Below, one piece after another: positions 32,856-41,744 of a DNA stretch of 64,000 nucleotides. Each line of letters opens with the position of its first letter. The first letter of the stretch is position 1. A program made the position numbers and the translations under genes. The stretch lies in the NCBI RefSeq assembly GCF_004684095.1, contig NZ_SRII01000006.1, positions 62,001 to 126,000 of the forward strand. The letters run 5' to 3'. The notes under the pieces were generated by a model, which had not been told where the DNA came from, made no database searches, and saw only the letters and a program-made list of their open reading frames with translations. The stretch comes from Hymenobacter sp. UV11 (GTDB taxonomy: Bacteria > Bacteroidota > Bacteroidia > Cytophagales > Hymenobacteraceae).

Positions 32856-33725
32856 ATGGCTGACTTACAAGACAAAATCATGCTCGTTACGGGGGCTACC
32901 TCGGGCATTGGCGAAATCACGGCGCGCGAGTTGGCGCGGCAGGGCGCGCACGTCATCATTCTGGCCCGCAACCGCAGCAAGGCCGAGCGAACGCAGCGCG
33001 ACATCATTGCGGCCACGGGCAATGAGCGGGTCGATGTCGTGCTGGCCGACCTGTCGGTGCTGCAACAAGTGCGCGACGTAGCGGCCCAACTGCACGACAA
33101 GTACCCGCGCCTCGACGTGCTGGTAAATAATGCCGGCCTCATGTTTGGGGCCAAGCGCGAAGTATCGGCCGATGGCTACGAGATGACGCTGGCCACCAAT
33201 CACCTGGGGCCATTTTTACTCACCAGCCTGCTCTTTGACCTGTTGCAAAAAAGCCCGGCCGCCCGCATCGTCAACGTAGCCTCGATGGCATACCGCTTTT
33301 CCAAGCCCACGCTCGATGATATTCAGTCGGAGCGCTCGTACAGCGCCATGTGGGAGTATGGCACCACCAAGCTCTGGAATATTATGTTCACGCAGGAGCT
33401 GGCCAAGCGGCTGCGCGCGCATGGCATCACGAACGTAACGACTAACTCGCTGCACCCCGGCGCAGTGGCTACGGGCTACGGCAAGCAGTCGGGCGGCTGG
33501 CTGTCGGCCGTGCTAGCCTTGGGCCGGCCCTTTATGCTTTCGCCCGAAAAGGGAGCCGAAACCAGCATCTTCCTGGCCTCAAATGAGGGGGTAGGGACTA
33601 CCAGCGGCGGCTATTTCAGCAAGAAGAAGCCGGAGCCAGTGAATAGCAGCTTTAACACGGCGGCCAATAACCAGCGGCTGTGGGCCATGAGCGAAGAGCT
33701 AACGGGCACTAAGTTTTTGGACTAA
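32856..33725 (+). CDS. Short-chain dehydrogenase/reductase
   Basis: NAD(P)-dependent oxidoreductase of the classical SDR family, closest in style to retinol-dehydrogenase-like members. The 289-residue product has the cofactor motif TGATSGIGEITARELARQ near residue 13, VLVNNAGLMFG, and the catalytic Tyr-x3-Lys in MWEYGTTKLWN (near residue 166) preceded by a Ser (VNVASMAYRFS). Substrate is unknown. Monocistronic: the terminator shared with ahcY follows. Confidence 0.9.
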   Translation: MADLQDKIMLVTGATSGIGEITARELARQGAHVIILARNRSKAERTQRDIIAATGNERVDVVLADLSVLQQVRDVAAQLHDKYPRLDVLVNNAGLMFGAKREVSADGYEMTLATNHLGPFLLTSLLFDLLQKSPAARIVNVASMAYRFSKPTLDDIQSERSYSAMWEYGTTKLWNIMFTQELAKRLRAHGITNVTTNSLHPGAVATGYGKQSGGWLSAVLALGRPFMLSPEKGAETSIFLASNEGVGTTSGGYFSKKKPEPVNSSFNTAANNQRLWAMSEELTGTKFLD

Positions 33726-33755
33726 ACTTCCCCTTGCCCAGCTATGCCACACCAC

Positions 33756-33796
33756 AAAAAAGGTCCCGCCAGCGCAATGCTGGCGGGACCTTTTTT
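33756..33796. terminator. Perfect 18-bp bidirectional terminator (SDR / ahcY)
   Basis: AAAAAAGGTCCCGCCAGC (33756-33773) and its exact complement (33779-33796) around loop gcaat. A6 and T6 tracts on either side make it effective in both directions between convergent genes. Confidence 0.95.
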
Positions 33797-33812
33797 ATAG
33801 GTATTTCGAGGC

Positions 33813-35132
33813 TTAGTAACGATACAGGTCCGACTTGAACGGGCCTTCAACCGGCACCTTGATGTAGTCGGCTTGCTTGGACGTAAGCTCGTCCAGCTCA
33901 ACGCCGATTTTGGCGAGATGTAGGCGGGCTACTTTCTCGTCGAGATGCTTAGGCAAGGTGTATACCTGGTTTTCGTACTGGTCGGCGTGCTGCCACAGCT
34001 CTAGCTGGGCCAGCGTCTGGTTGGTGAACGAATTCGACATTACAAACGACGGGTGGCCAGTGGCGCAGCCCAAGTTCACCAAGCGGCCTTCGGCCAGAAT
34101 GATAACCTCTTTGCCGTCAATATTATAGATATCAACCTGCGGCTTCACCGTGTCTTTGGTATGGCCGTAGTTTTTGTTTAACCAAGCCATGTCGATTTCA
34201 TCATCGAAGTGGCCAATGTTGCAAACAATCGCCTTATCCTTCAAGCTGCGGAAGTGGCTCTCGGTGAGAATGTCGCAGTTGCCGGTAGCGGTAATCACGA
34301 TGTCAGCCTCCTTCACGGCATTGCTGAGCTTCTTCACGGCATAGCCATCCATTGCGGCCTGCAAGGCACAGATGGGGTCAATCTCGGTTACGATAACGCG
34401 GGCACCAGCGCCGCTGAGCGAGGCAGCAGTGCCCTTTCCTACGTCGCCGTAGCCAGCTACTACGGCCACCTTACCGGCCATCATTACGTCGGTAGCGCGG
34501 CGAATAGCGTCCACGGCCGACTCTTTGCAGCCGTATTTGTTATCAAACTTCGACTTCGTTACCGAGTCGTTCACGTTGAACGCGGGGAAGGACAGCGAAC
34601 CGTTCTTCACCCGCTCGATGAGACGCAGTACGCCAGTCGTGGTTTCCTCGCTCACGCCTTTGATGCCAGCAGCCATTTCGGGGAACTGGTTGAGCACCAT
34701 ATTAGTGAGGTCGCCACCGTCGTCCAGAATCATGTTCAGGGGCTGGTGTTCCTCGCCAAAAAACAGCGTCTGCTCGATGCACCAGTTAAATTCCTCCTCG
34801 GTCATGCCCTTCCAGGCATACACCGGGATGCCGGCGGCAGCGATAGCCGCAGCAGCGTGGTCCTGGGTCGAGAAGATATTGCACGACGACCACGTAACGT
34901 CGGCACCGAGCACGATGAGCGTCTCGATAAGCACGGCCGTTTGAATGGTCATGTGCAGGCAGCCAGCAATGCGGGCACCTTTGAGGGGCTGGCTGGGCCC
35001 AAACTCTTCGCGCAGTGACATCAGGCCGGGCATTTCGGCTTCGGCCAGGCGAATTTCCTTGCGGCCCCACTCGGCCAGGCTAAGGTCTTTTACTTTATAG
35101 GGAACGTAGGTCGTAGGCTTGGTCGCTACCAT
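33813..35132 (-). CDS. ahcY: Adenosylhomocysteinase
   Basis: Hydrolyses S-adenosylhomocysteine to homocysteine and adenosine, relieving product inhibition of methyltransferases. The 439-residue product has the NAD-binding motif [20 protein letters not shown], the substrate region [14 protein letters not shown], and the C-terminal [22 protein letters not shown] block, ending KSDLYRY as expected. It is divergent from a small secreted protein gene, and its close neighbours include a SAM-dependent methyltransferase and metK, so the SAM cycle is loosely clustered here. Confidence 0.98.
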   Translation of the reverse strand: MVATKPTTYVPYKVKDLSLAEWGRKEIRLAEAEMPGLMSLREEFGPSQPLKGARIAGCLHMTIQTAVLIETLIVLGADVTWSSCNIFSTQDHAAAAIAAAGIPVYAWKGMTEEEFNWCIEQTLFFGEEHQPLNMILDDGGDLTNMVLNQFPEMAAGIKGVSEETTTGVLRLIERVKNGSLSFPAFNVNDSVTKSKFDNKYGCKESAVDAIRRATDVMMAGKVAVVAGYGDVGKGTAASLSGAGARVIVTEIDPICALQAAMDGYAVKKLSNAVKEADIVITATGNCDILTESHFRSLKDKAIVCNIGHFDDEIDMAWLNKNYGHTKDTVKPQVDIYNIDGKEVIILAEGRLVNLGCATGHPSFVMSNSFTNQTLAQLELWQHADQYENQVYTLPKHLDEKVARLHLAKIGVELDELTSKQADYIKVPVEGPFKSDLYRY

Positions 35133-35169
35133 AATGAGTTTGCAAATGAAAGGTCTTGCTTTTTAACCA

Positions 35170-35223
35170 CAAAGATAACGCTTTGTTTGGGTGTTGGGTC
35201 GGTATACACACTGCCTATCTTTG
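35170..35223. promoter_or_regulatory. Divergent promoters for ahcY (-) and the secreted protein gene (+)
   Basis: Plus strand: TTG (35194-35196), 19 nt, TATCTTTG (35216-35223), a good match, 29 nt before the start codon at 35252. Minus strand: TATCTTTG (35177-35170), 38 nt before the ahcY start, but without a clear -33 element. The two -7 boxes are identical in sequence. Confidence 0.65.
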
Positions 35224-35251
35224 CCGGCTATTACGATACCTTTTATTTATT

Positions 35252-35848
35252 ATGAGCCACGCAATTCATTGGTTAGCAACATCTTTTTTAGCAGTTAGCA
35301 TGGCGGCTGGCACCCAGGCAGCCCAGGCACAACAAGTTGAGCCGGCTACTATCCGGCTCCTGCCCGAAGACCAGGAACGCGGCCAGTACGGCCACCAGCA
35401 AAATTTTTACTTCCTACCCCCTGGCAAAACAGGCGAGGACTACCAGAATGCTGGCTTCTTCGGCGGCAAGCTGCGGCCCTACCTCGCGGGCAATACGTCG
35501 GCACTCGGCGAGCTAAATAACTACAAGCGCCAAAAAACGCTGTTCCTGGCAGATAAAGTGCTGCTGGTGGGCGCGGTTGGCTTATATGGGTCGCAGGTAT
35601 TCAGCCACGGCGACCCGGTGTATTTTAATGGCGCACAGCAGGCAGCGGCCGGCGTAGCGCTGGTTAGCTTGCTGGCGACGATTTTTATTAATCGCCACAC
35701 CAATGAGTACTTGAAGCAGGCAGTTGATAACTACAACACCGTGCTGCCGGGTACGCATGGCACCTTGTGGCCCAAGTTGCGGCCCACCAGCGTAGGAGTA
35801 GCCGCGCTTGGTGGCCGGCCGGGCCTCGCACTGCGCTGGCAGCTCTAA
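35252..35848 (+). CDS. Secreted protein of unknown function
   Basis: The 198-residue product starts with a signal peptide (MSHAIHWLATSFLAVSMAAG, cleavage near AAQAQQ). The mature part begins with a polar segment (RLLPEDQERGQYGHQQNFYF), then two hydrophobic segments (DKVLLVGAVGLYG and AAAGVALVSLLATIFI) that could be membrane helices, and a short C-terminal part ending in LALRWQL. I do not recognise the family. The start at ATG 35252 is favoured by the signal peptide and by the promoter 29 nt upstream. Confidence 0.65.
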   Translation: MSHAIHWLATSFLAVSMAAGTQAAQAQQVEPATIRLLPEDQERGQYGHQQNFYFLPPGKTGEDYQNAGFFGGKLRPYLAGNTSALGELNNYKRQKTLFLADKVLLVGAVGLYGSQVFSHGDPVYFNGAQQAAAGVALVSLLATIFINRHTNEYLKQAVDNYNTVLPGTHGTLWPKLRPTSVGVAALGGRPGLALRWQL

Positions 35849-35950
35849 GTAGGCTGGGGTGCCCGCGCCCTACCCCCTCAGTTCGGCTCGGTGTTCAATT
35901 ATGAGCAGCGAGTGCACCAGCTCACCCTTTTTTCCGTTAGTAGCTGCACA

Positions 35951-37153
35951 ATGGAGTTTCCTTTACCCGAGGCGGCCCGGCGCTACGTGGCTGCCCACCT
36001 GCACGACGACCCGGCTCATCTGGCTCTGCAAGCCCGCCGCCATCCTCACCTGCCAGTGCCCGAGCTGGTCCGCCAGATTCAGGCCCGCCAAAAAGCCCGC
36101 GGCAAGCTACCCACCTGGGCCGATAACCAGGAGCTGATTTTTCCGCCCGCGCTTTCGGTCGAGCAGGCTTCTTCAGAGCGCACGGCTACTTACAAAGCGG
36201 CGCTGGTGGCTGGGGCCAACAGCCTGGCCGACCTCACCGGCGGCTTTGGAGCCGACGCGGCGCATTTTGCTGCCGTGGTTGACCAGGTGGACTACGTGGA
36301 GCGCGATGCCCATTTGGCCGCCGTGGTGGCGTACAACCTGGACCAGCTGGGCATTAGCAACATTGCTACCCATACGGGTGACGCGGCGGCGTTTCTCAAG
36401 CAACGCGACCGGCAGTTCGACTGGCTATATCTCGACCCGGCCCGGCGCGACAAAAAGGGTGGCAAAGCTTTCAAGCTGGCTGACTGCGAGCCCGATGTAC
36501 CGCGCCTCCTACCCCTGCTGCTGCGCCACGCGCCGCGCATCTTACTCAAAACCTCGCCGATGCTTGATATCGAGCTAGCTATTCAGGAGCTGAAGCATGT
36601 GCGGCGGCTCTGGGTAGTGGCCGTTGAGAATGAGGTAAAAGAAGTTTTATACGAGTTGGGCGAGGAGCCCGCCGTAGACCCTGAGCGCTTGGCCGTGAAC
36701 CTGCGCCGCGATGGCAGCCAGCAGGAGTTTCGCCTCAACCGGGCCCGCGAGGCCCGCGCCGTGCCGCGCTACGCCGAGGCGCAGCAGTATCTATACGAAC
36801 CCAACGCCGCCATTCTCAAGGCCGGCGCTTTCAAAAGCATTGGCTCGGCCTTTGAGCTGCTTAAGCTGCAACAGCACAGTCACCTCTATACCAGCCAGGA
36901 CTTGCGAGCCGATTTTCCGGGCCGGATTTTCAAAATTCTGGCTACGGAGAAAGCCGACGGCCCTGCTCTCAAAACCCACCTCGGGCCGGAGGGAAGGGCG
37001 CACGTTACGACGCGTAATTTCCCTGAGTCGGTAGCCGATTTTCGGCGGCACACGGGCATCAGAGAGGGCGGCGACATTTATTTATTTGCGACCACCGACT
37101 TGCGCGGCCGCTTCGTGGTGCTGGTGTGCGAGAAGCTACCCGCGCCCGCTTAG
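35951..37153 (+). CDS. SAM-dependent methyltransferase with THUMP-like domain
   Basis: Predicted class I methyltransferase acting on RNA or another nucleic acid. Start at 35951 (MEFPLPEAARRYVAAHLHDD) is chosen because upstream residues are not conserved in style; the product is 400 aa. The central part has motif I SLADLTGGFGADAAHF, an acidic SAM-ribose residue in YVERD, and the motif IV-like DWLYLDPARRDKKGGKAF. The C-terminal third resembles the THUMP-like domain found in these proteins. It is followed by a hairpin and metK, and ahcY is nearby, giving a methylation-cycle neighbourhood. Confidence 0.8.
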   Translation: MEFPLPEAARRYVAAHLHDDPAHLALQARRHPHLPVPELVRQIQARQKARGKLPTWADNQELIFPPALSVEQASSERTATYKAALVAGANSLADLTGGFGADAAHFAAVVDQVDYVERDAHLAAVVAYNLDQLGISNIATHTGDAAAFLKQRDRQFDWLYLDPARRDKKGGKAFKLADCEPDVPRLLPLLLRHAPRILLKTSPMLDIELAIQELKHVRRLWVVAVENEVKEVLYELGEEPAVDPERLAVNLRRDGSQQEFRLNRAREARAVPRYAEAQQYLYEPNAAILKAGAFKSIGSAFELLKLQQHSHLYTSQDLRADFPGRIFKILATEKADGPALKTHLGPEGRAHVTTRNFPESVADFRRHTGIREGGDIYLFATTDLRGRFVVLVCEKLPAPA

Positions 37154-37187
37154 GGGCTCAAGGCACGCTTGGTCAGGATTTAATGAG

Positions 37188-37195
37188 TAGTTTTG
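37188..37195 (+). promoter_or_regulatory. metK: Likely -7 box of a metK promoter
   Basis: TAGTTTTG fits TAnnTTTG; a TTG at 37169-37171 is 16 nt upstream, shorter than ideal. If used, transcription starts near 37202, exactly at the base of the following terminator-like hairpin. Confidence 0.5.
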
Positions 37196-37202
37196 CAGCC
37201 CG

Positions 37203-37243
37203 CCCGCCCGCGCCCCTTATCCGGCCCGACGGGCGGGTTTTTT
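37203..37243 (+). terminator. Terminator-shaped hairpin 19 nt before metK
   Basis: CCCGCCCG (37203-37210) pairs with CGGGCGGG (37230-37237) and is followed by TTTTTT, a standard intrinsic terminator form. It can end the upstream methyltransferase transcript, but it also lies between a plausible metK -7 box and the metK start codon, so attenuation of metK is possible. No known SAM riboswitch core is visible. Confidence 0.7.
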
Positions 37244-37262
37244 GTTTGTCTAGCCCTTTGCC

Positions 37263-38525
37263 ATGCCCTATCTGTTCACTTCCGAATCGGTTTCGGAAGG
37301 CCACCCCGATAAAGTTGCCGACCAGATTTCCGACGCTATCCTCGACGACTTTTTGCGCCAAGACCCTGCCGCTAAAGTTGCCTGCGAAACGCTCGTTACC
37401 ACTGGCCTCGTCGTTATCGCCGGCGAAGTAAAATCTTCCGCTTACGTCGATGTGCAAAGCATTGCCCGCGACGTTATCCGCCGCATCGGCTACACCAAGG
37501 CCGAGTATAAGTTTGAGGCCGAAAGCTGCGGCATCCTGTCGGCGCTGCACGAGCAGTCGCCCGACATCAACCAGGGGGTAGTGCGTCAGGCTCCGGAGGA
37601 GCAGGGCGCCGGCGACCAGGGCATGATGTTCGGCTATGCCACCAACGAGACGGCCAACTACATGCCCCTGGCCCTCGACCTATCGCACAGTCTGCTGCAG
37701 GAGCTGGCCGCCATCCGCAAGGGGGGTAAGGAAATGACGTACCTGCGGCCCGACGCCAAGAGCCAGGTCACGATTCGCTACTCCGATGACCACCGGCCCG
37801 AGGCCATCGAGGCCATCGTTATCAGCACCCAACACGACGACTTCGACCCGTCGGAAGAAGTGATGCTGGCCCGCATCAACGAGGATGTTATCAACCTGCT
37901 CATTCCGCGCGTAAAGGCCAACCTCTCGCCCGATGTGCAGGCGCTGTTCACGGGCGATATCAAGCACCACATCAACCCAACGGGTAAGTTTGTTATCGGC
38001 GGCCCGCACGGCGACTCGGGCCTGACGGGCCGCAAAATCATCGTGGATACCTACGGCGGCAAAGGTGCCCACGGCGGCGGTGCTTTCTCGGGCAAAGACT
38101 CCAGTAAAGTGGACCGCTCCGCGGCCTACGCCACCCGCCACATCGCCAAAAACCTGGTGGCGGCCGGCGTGGCCGACCAGGTATTGGTGCAGGTGGCCTA
38201 CGCCATCGGCGTGGCTAAGCCCGTCGGCCTCTACGTAACTACTTACGGCACCACAAAAGCCAAAAATGCAGCCGGCCAGCCCCTAACCGATGGCGAAATC
38301 GCGGACAAAGTAAACGAGCTGTTTGACCTGCGCCCCTACGCCATCGTGGAGCGCCTGGGCCTGCGCAACCCCATTTTTGGCCAAACGGCTGCCTACGGCC
38401 ACATGGGCCGCCAGCCCGGCACCGTGACGGTGAAGATGAAAGACGGCGAAGACAAAACGTTTGAAACCTTCACTTGGGAAAAGCTTGACTACGTGGGCCA
38501 GATTAAGGCCGCTTTCAAGCTCTAG
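37263..38525 (+). CDS. metK: S-adenosylmethionine synthetase
   Basis: Makes S-adenosylmethionine from methionine and ATP. The 420-residue product has [20 protein letters not shown] at the N-terminus, the signature [15 protein letters not shown] near residue 118, and the P-loop-like [20 protein letters not shown] near residue 262. Ends in the usual [18 protein letters not shown]. Start at ATG 37263 is the only family-like one. A terminator follows immediately, shared with convergent hpf. Confidence 0.98.
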   Translation: MPYLFTSESVSEGHPDKVADQISDAILDDFLRQDPAAKVACETLVTTGLVVIAGEVKSSAYVDVQSIARDVIRRIGYTKAEYKFEAESCGILSALHEQSPDINQGVVRQAPEEQGAGDQGMMFGYATNETANYMPLALDLSHSLLQELAAIRKGGKEMTYLRPDAKSQVTIRYSDDHRPEAIEAIVISTQHDDFDPSEEVMLARINEDVINLLIPRVKANLSPDVQALFTGDIKHHINPTGKFVIGGPHGDSGLTGRKIIVDTYGGKGAHGGGAFSGKDSSKVDRSAAYATRHIAKNLVAAGVADQVLVQVAYAIGVAKPVGLYVTTYGTTKAKNAAGQPLTDGEIADKVNELFDLRPYAIVERLGLRNPIFGQTAAYGHMGRQPGTVTVKMKDGEDKTFETFTWEKLDYVGQIKAAFKL

Positions 38526-38543
38526 TATTTTTCTTAGCAATAG

Positions 38544-38578
38544 AAAAGCCCTGGCCGCGCAATGCGGCCAGGGCTTTT
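38544..38578. terminator. Perfect 15-bp bidirectional terminator (metK / hpf)
   Basis: AAAAGCCCTGGCCGC (38544-38558) and its exact complement (38564-38578) around loop gcaat, the same loop as the SDR/ahcY terminator. A and T tracts flank the stem, so it works for both convergent genes. Confidence 0.95.
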
Positions 38579-38598
38579 TCTACTATGTATTGCAGTGC

Positions 38599-38898
38599 CT
38601 AGTGGCTGAGCGTCTTCTCTTTGTGCTTCGTAATCTGCCGCTTCAGAGCCTCTACCGCAGCGTCGGTAGCGGCTTCAAAGGAGGTGGCATCTTCCTGGCT
38701 AAAGAGGGTGCTACCGGGCACCATCAGCTTGATTTCAACAGTTTTATTCGCTACCCCGTCTTTGTTATTAAGGCGCAGGATGACTTCACCATCCGTAACG
38801 CGGTCATAAAAATGGTCCAGCTTATTGAGGCGTTGCTGAATAAAATCGAGGAGGGTTTGGTCGGCATCGAAATGAACCGATTGCATTTGCACTTTCAT
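38599..38898 (-). CDS. hpf: Short ribosome hibernation-promoting factor
   Basis: Binds the 30S decoding region of idle ribosomes and promotes dimers (HPF/RaiA family). The 99-residue product (MKVQMQSVHFDADQTLLDFI, then RLNKLDHFYDRVTDGEVILR and SFEAATDAAVEALKRQITKH) is the short form lacking the dimerising tail. ATG 38898 is preferred over a TTG six bases upstream. It lies downstream of rpsU and xerC in an order common in Bacteroidota. Confidence 0.93.
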   Translation of the reverse strand: MKVQMQSVHFDADQTLLDFIQQRLNKLDHFYDRVTDGEVILRLNNKDGVANKTVEIKLMVPGSTLFSQEDATSFEAATDAAVEALKRQITKHKEKTLSH

Positions 38899-39039
38899 GG
38901 GCAAAGGGGGAATGGTGATAGGAAGTAGAACTCATAAGCTACGCTTTCGGCGTTTTGAATCAATGCCAGTCCGTTGAAAAAAATGTTTCAACAAACTAAA
39001 TACCAATCAAAAACCTGGCAGCCGTAGCTCGTGAGGTAA

Positions 39040-39921
39040 TCAGGCCCGAGGGTGGGCTTGTTCAAATACGGATTTCAGGCGGTCGACGGACAAGTGTGTG
39101 TACACTTGGGTGGCCGCCAAGCTAGCGTGGCCCAGCAACTCTTTGATAGCATTCAGGTCGGCGCCCTTGCCCAGCAGGTGGGTAGCAAACGCGTGGCGTA
39201 GTGCGTGCGGGTGCTGGTGCGCCGCCGAGGTTGATACCTGGCTTAGGTATTTCTTCACGGTCCGGTACACTAGCTTCTCGTAGAGCGGCTCGCCTTTATC
39301 AGTCAGAAACAAGGGCTTGTTGGCTGCTGGCCCAAAATTAACCGTGCGCCGGGTCCGGTATTTTTCCAGCACCAGCAGCAGCGAAGGGTTTAGTGGCACG
39401 ATGCGCTGCTTATTTCCCTTACCTGTTACGCGCACCGTTTGCGCGCTGATATCCAACTCGTTATCCGTAATACCCAACAGCTCCGAAAGCCGGATGCCCG
39501 TGCCATATAGCATCTCCAACACCAGTTGGTCGCGAGCCCCGGCCAAGCTGTCCTCAAACTCAAAGGAATTCAGCAAGCGATTCAAAGACTCTTCAGGCAC
39601 GAATTCGGGCAGCTTCTTGGCCATTTTGGGCGCCTTGATGCGTAGCATCGGATTAGCCTCAATCTGGTGGCCCCGCAGCAAAAACTTGTAGAAGGAGCGC
39701 AGGCAAGCCACTTTACGGTTCACCGTGCGTGGGTCCAGGTCCTGGCTCATCAGGCTCACTACCCACCCCCGAATGAGCGGGTGCGTGGCCTGCGCCGGCT
39801 CAACCAGCTCGTACTCTACTCGCAGATACGCAGCAAACTGCGCCAAATCAGTTTGATAGGAGGTAACAGTGTGTGGGCTAAAGCGCTTCTCGTAGCGCAG
39901 AAAATCCAGAAATTCGTCCAT
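39040..39921 (-). CDS. xerC: Tyrosine recombinase, XerC/XerD type
   Basis: Site-specific recombinase, most likely for chromosome dimer resolution. The 293-residue product has the SAM-like N-terminal domain (MDEFLDFLRYEKRFSPHTVT) and a complete catalytic set: Arg in GTGIRLSELLG, Lys in VTGKGNKQRIVPL, HALRHAFATHLL, LGHAS and the nucleophilic Tyr in TQVYTHLS. Position between rpsU and hpf argues for a housekeeping Xer rather than a mobile-element integrase; XerC versus XerD cannot be decided. Confidence 0.92.
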   Translation of the reverse strand: MDEFLDFLRYEKRFSPHTVTSYQTDLAQFAAYLRVEYELVEPAQATHPLIRGWVVSLMSQDLDPRTVNRKVACLRSFYKFLLRGHQIEANPMLRIKAPKMAKKLPEFVPEESLNRLLNSFEFEDSLAGARDQLVLEMLYGTGIRLSELLGITDNELDISAQTVRVTGKGNKQRIVPLNPSLLLVLEKYRTRRTVNFGPAANKPLFLTDKGEPLYEKLVYRTVKKYLSQVSTSAAHQHPHALRHAFATHLLGKGADLNAIKELLGHASLAATQVYTHLSVDRLKSVFEQAHPRA

Positions 39922-40005
39922 GTAGCAACACTACCAACAGCTGAGGGGGTAGGGCATGGTGCAAAGTAGCGAAAAACTATTTTCCAACCTGATTTGGCCA
40001 ACACG

Positions 40006-40048
40006 AAAAGCCCTTCCGAATGCTATAGAGCAGCCGGAAGGGCTTTTT
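40006..40048. terminator. Terminator between rpsU and xerC
   Basis: AAAAGCCCTTCCG (40006-40018) and its exact complement (40035-40047) with a 16-nt loop that can extend the stem. A and T tracts flank it. It lies about 30 nt past the rpsU stop, so xerC expression may depend on read-through or on its own promoter. Confidence 0.88.
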
Positions 40049-40078
40049 AATAACTTCGTGCCCTAAGAGGCCGAATGA

Positions 40079-40273
40079 CTATTCGCTTTCTGGGCCGTAA
40101 GTAGCCAGTTTATAAACTGCCTTCTGCTTCAGCTTGCGCTTAGTGATGCTAGGCTTTTGGAAGAACGTGCGGCGACGCAATTCTTTCAATACGCCAGTGC
40201 GCTCGAACTTCTTTTTGAAGCGCTTAAGCGCACGGTCAACGGTTTCGTTGTCTTTGATTTGAACGATAATCAT
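40079..40273 (-). CDS. rpsU: 30S ribosomal protein S21
   Basis: Small basic 30S protein involved in initiation. The 64-residue product is MIIVQIKDNETVDRALKRFK then KFERTGVLKELRRRTFFQKP, typical S21. ATG 40273 is chosen; a longer frame upstream (MRPVCPERDYSLPD...) overlaps the promoter. Followed by a terminator, then xerC and hpf. Confidence 0.96.
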   Translation of the reverse strand: MIIVQIKDNETVDRALKRFKKKFERTGVLKELRRRTFFQKPSITKRKLKQKAVYKLATYGPESE

Positions 40274-40312
40274 ATCGGGGAGTGAGTAGTCTCTTTCAGG
40301 GCAAACGGGCCG

Positions 40313-40344
40313 CAAAGATACGCAAGACCTTGACAGATTGTCAA
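40313..40344 (-). promoter_or_regulatory. rpsU: Promoter of rpsU
   Basis: Minus strand TTG (40344-40342), 21 nt, TATCTTTG (40320-40313). The -7 box lies 39 nt before the rpsU ATG. The spacer is slightly long. Confidence 0.65.
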
Positions 40345-40356
40345 GCAGAACTTTAC

Positions 40357-41505
40357 TTATTTTAATAAGGCTCGCGCAATTACCAGTTTTTGAATCTCAC
40401 TGGTGCCTTCGCCAATGGTGCAGAGCTTAGCATCGCGGTAATATTTTTCGGCGGGGTAGTCTTTGGTGTAGCCGTAGCCGCCAAAAATCTGCACGCCTTC
40501 GTTGGCCGTGCGCACAGCTACCTCGGAGGCATAGAGTTTGGCCATTGCCGACTCCAGGTTGACGTTCTGGCCCCGGTCTTTCATTTCGGCAGCGCGATAC
40601 GTGAGCAGGCTGGCGGCCTCAATCTCGGTCGCCATATCGGCGAGCTTGAAAGCGATACCCTGAAAATTACTGATGGGCTGGTTGAACTGCTGGCGCTCCT
40701 TGCTGTACTGCAACGCCGCTTCGTAGGCTCCCTGGGCAATACCCAGGCTCAGGGCCGCAATACTGATGCGGCCGCCATCAAGTACCTTCAGGCTTTGCAC
40801 AAAGCCGTCGCCGACCTTGCCGATAACGTTTGCTTTAGGCACCCGGCAGTCGGTAAAAATCATTTCCGTAGTTTCCGAGGCCCGCATTCCAAGCTTGTCC
40901 TCTTTCCTACCCCCCTCAAAGCCCGGCGTACCGCGCTCTACGATAAAGGCCGTCATACCGTGCGAATCACCGACTTCGCCCGTCCGGGCAATAACTACCG
41001 CTACGTCCCCACTTTTGCCGTGGGTGATAAAGTTTTTGGCGCCGTTGAGGATGTAGTGCTCGCCGTCGGCATCAAGCACAGCGGTCGTGCGCATGTTGCC
41101 CGCATCGGAGCCGGTGTTGGGCTCAGTGAGGCCCCAGGCTCCCAGCCACTCGCCCGTAGCCAAGCGGGGCAGGTACTGCTGTTTCTGCTCTTCTGAAGCA
41201 TGCTGAAGAATGTGGCCAGTGCAGAGCGAGTTATGGGCGGCCATACTCAGCCCGATGCTACCATCAATCTTCGATAGCTCAACAATCGCCGTTACGTACT
41301 CTTGGTAGCCAAAGCCCGAGCCGCCGTATTGCTGGGGCACGAGCACGCCCATCAGGCCCAGCTCACCCAGTTGACGAAACACGTCACGCGGAAACTCCTG
41401 GGTTTCATCCCAGCGCATCATCTGGGGCCTGATATGCTGCATGCCAAAATCGCGCACCATCTGCGCAATCATGGCTTGGTTTTCGGTTGCTACGATAGCT
41501 TCCAT
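40357..41505 (-). CDS. Acyl-CoA dehydrogenase
   Basis: FAD enzyme of fatty-acid or branched-chain acyl-CoA oxidation. The 382-residue product has the first signature [20 protein letters not shown] (near residue 125) and the second [20 protein letters not shown] near the C-terminus, followed by [18 protein letters not shown]. Length is normal for short-chain members. Chain-length preference cannot be told. Monocistronic as far as seen. Confidence 0.94.
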   Translation of the reverse strand: MEAIVATENQAMIAQMVRDFGMQHIRPQMMRWDETQEFPRDVFRQLGELGLMGVLVPQQYGGSGFGYQEYVTAIVELSKIDGSIGLSMAAHNSLCTGHILQHASEEQKQQYLPRLATGEWLGAWGLTEPNTGSDAGNMRTTAVLDADGEHYILNGAKNFITHGKSGDVAVVIARTGEVGDSHGMTAFIVERGTPGFEGGRKEDKLGMRASETTEMIFTDCRVPKANVIGKVGDGFVQSLKVLDGGRISIAALSLGIAQGAYEAALQYSKERQQFNQPISNFQGIAFKLADMATEIEAASLLTYRAAEMKDRGQNVNLESAMAKLYASEVAVRTANEGVQIFGGYGYTKDYPAEKYYRDAKLCTIGEGTSEIQKLVIARALLK

Positions 41506-41638
41506 ATCTTAAAATTAAAATGGGTGGGTAGGGAGAGAAGAGTTTGTGCTAGCCTTGTCAGCGAGCATTTGTAGCTGTAAAACTACGATTGCCAGATGGC
41601 TCTACCTTGCCATATTGAGTTAGAACAGGCGTGTGGTT

Positions 41639-41670
41639 TTTGAAAGCCCCAAGTAAATGGGTTACTTTTG
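41639..41670 (+). promoter_or_regulatory. Promoter of the exopolysaccharide export operon
   Basis: TTTG (41639-41642), 20 nt, TACTTTTG (41663-41670). Transcription would start about 67 nt before the TTG start of the Wza-like gene. Confidence 0.75.
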
Positions 41671-41744
41671 GGACATTTTTTACCTTTCAGCGGTGTTTGT
41701 TAGCTTCTTCTTTGCCAACGCACTTTTGATGAATTAGCATTCTC

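Noticed and set aside
37154..37262. SAM riboswitch before metK
   Set aside because: The leader is short and none of the known SAM riboswitch cores could be recognised; only a terminator-like hairpin is visible.
39040..39921. Integrase of a mobile element
   Set aside because: Context rpsU-xerC-hpf and normal Xer length indicate housekeeping recombination; no attachment repeats or cargo were seen.
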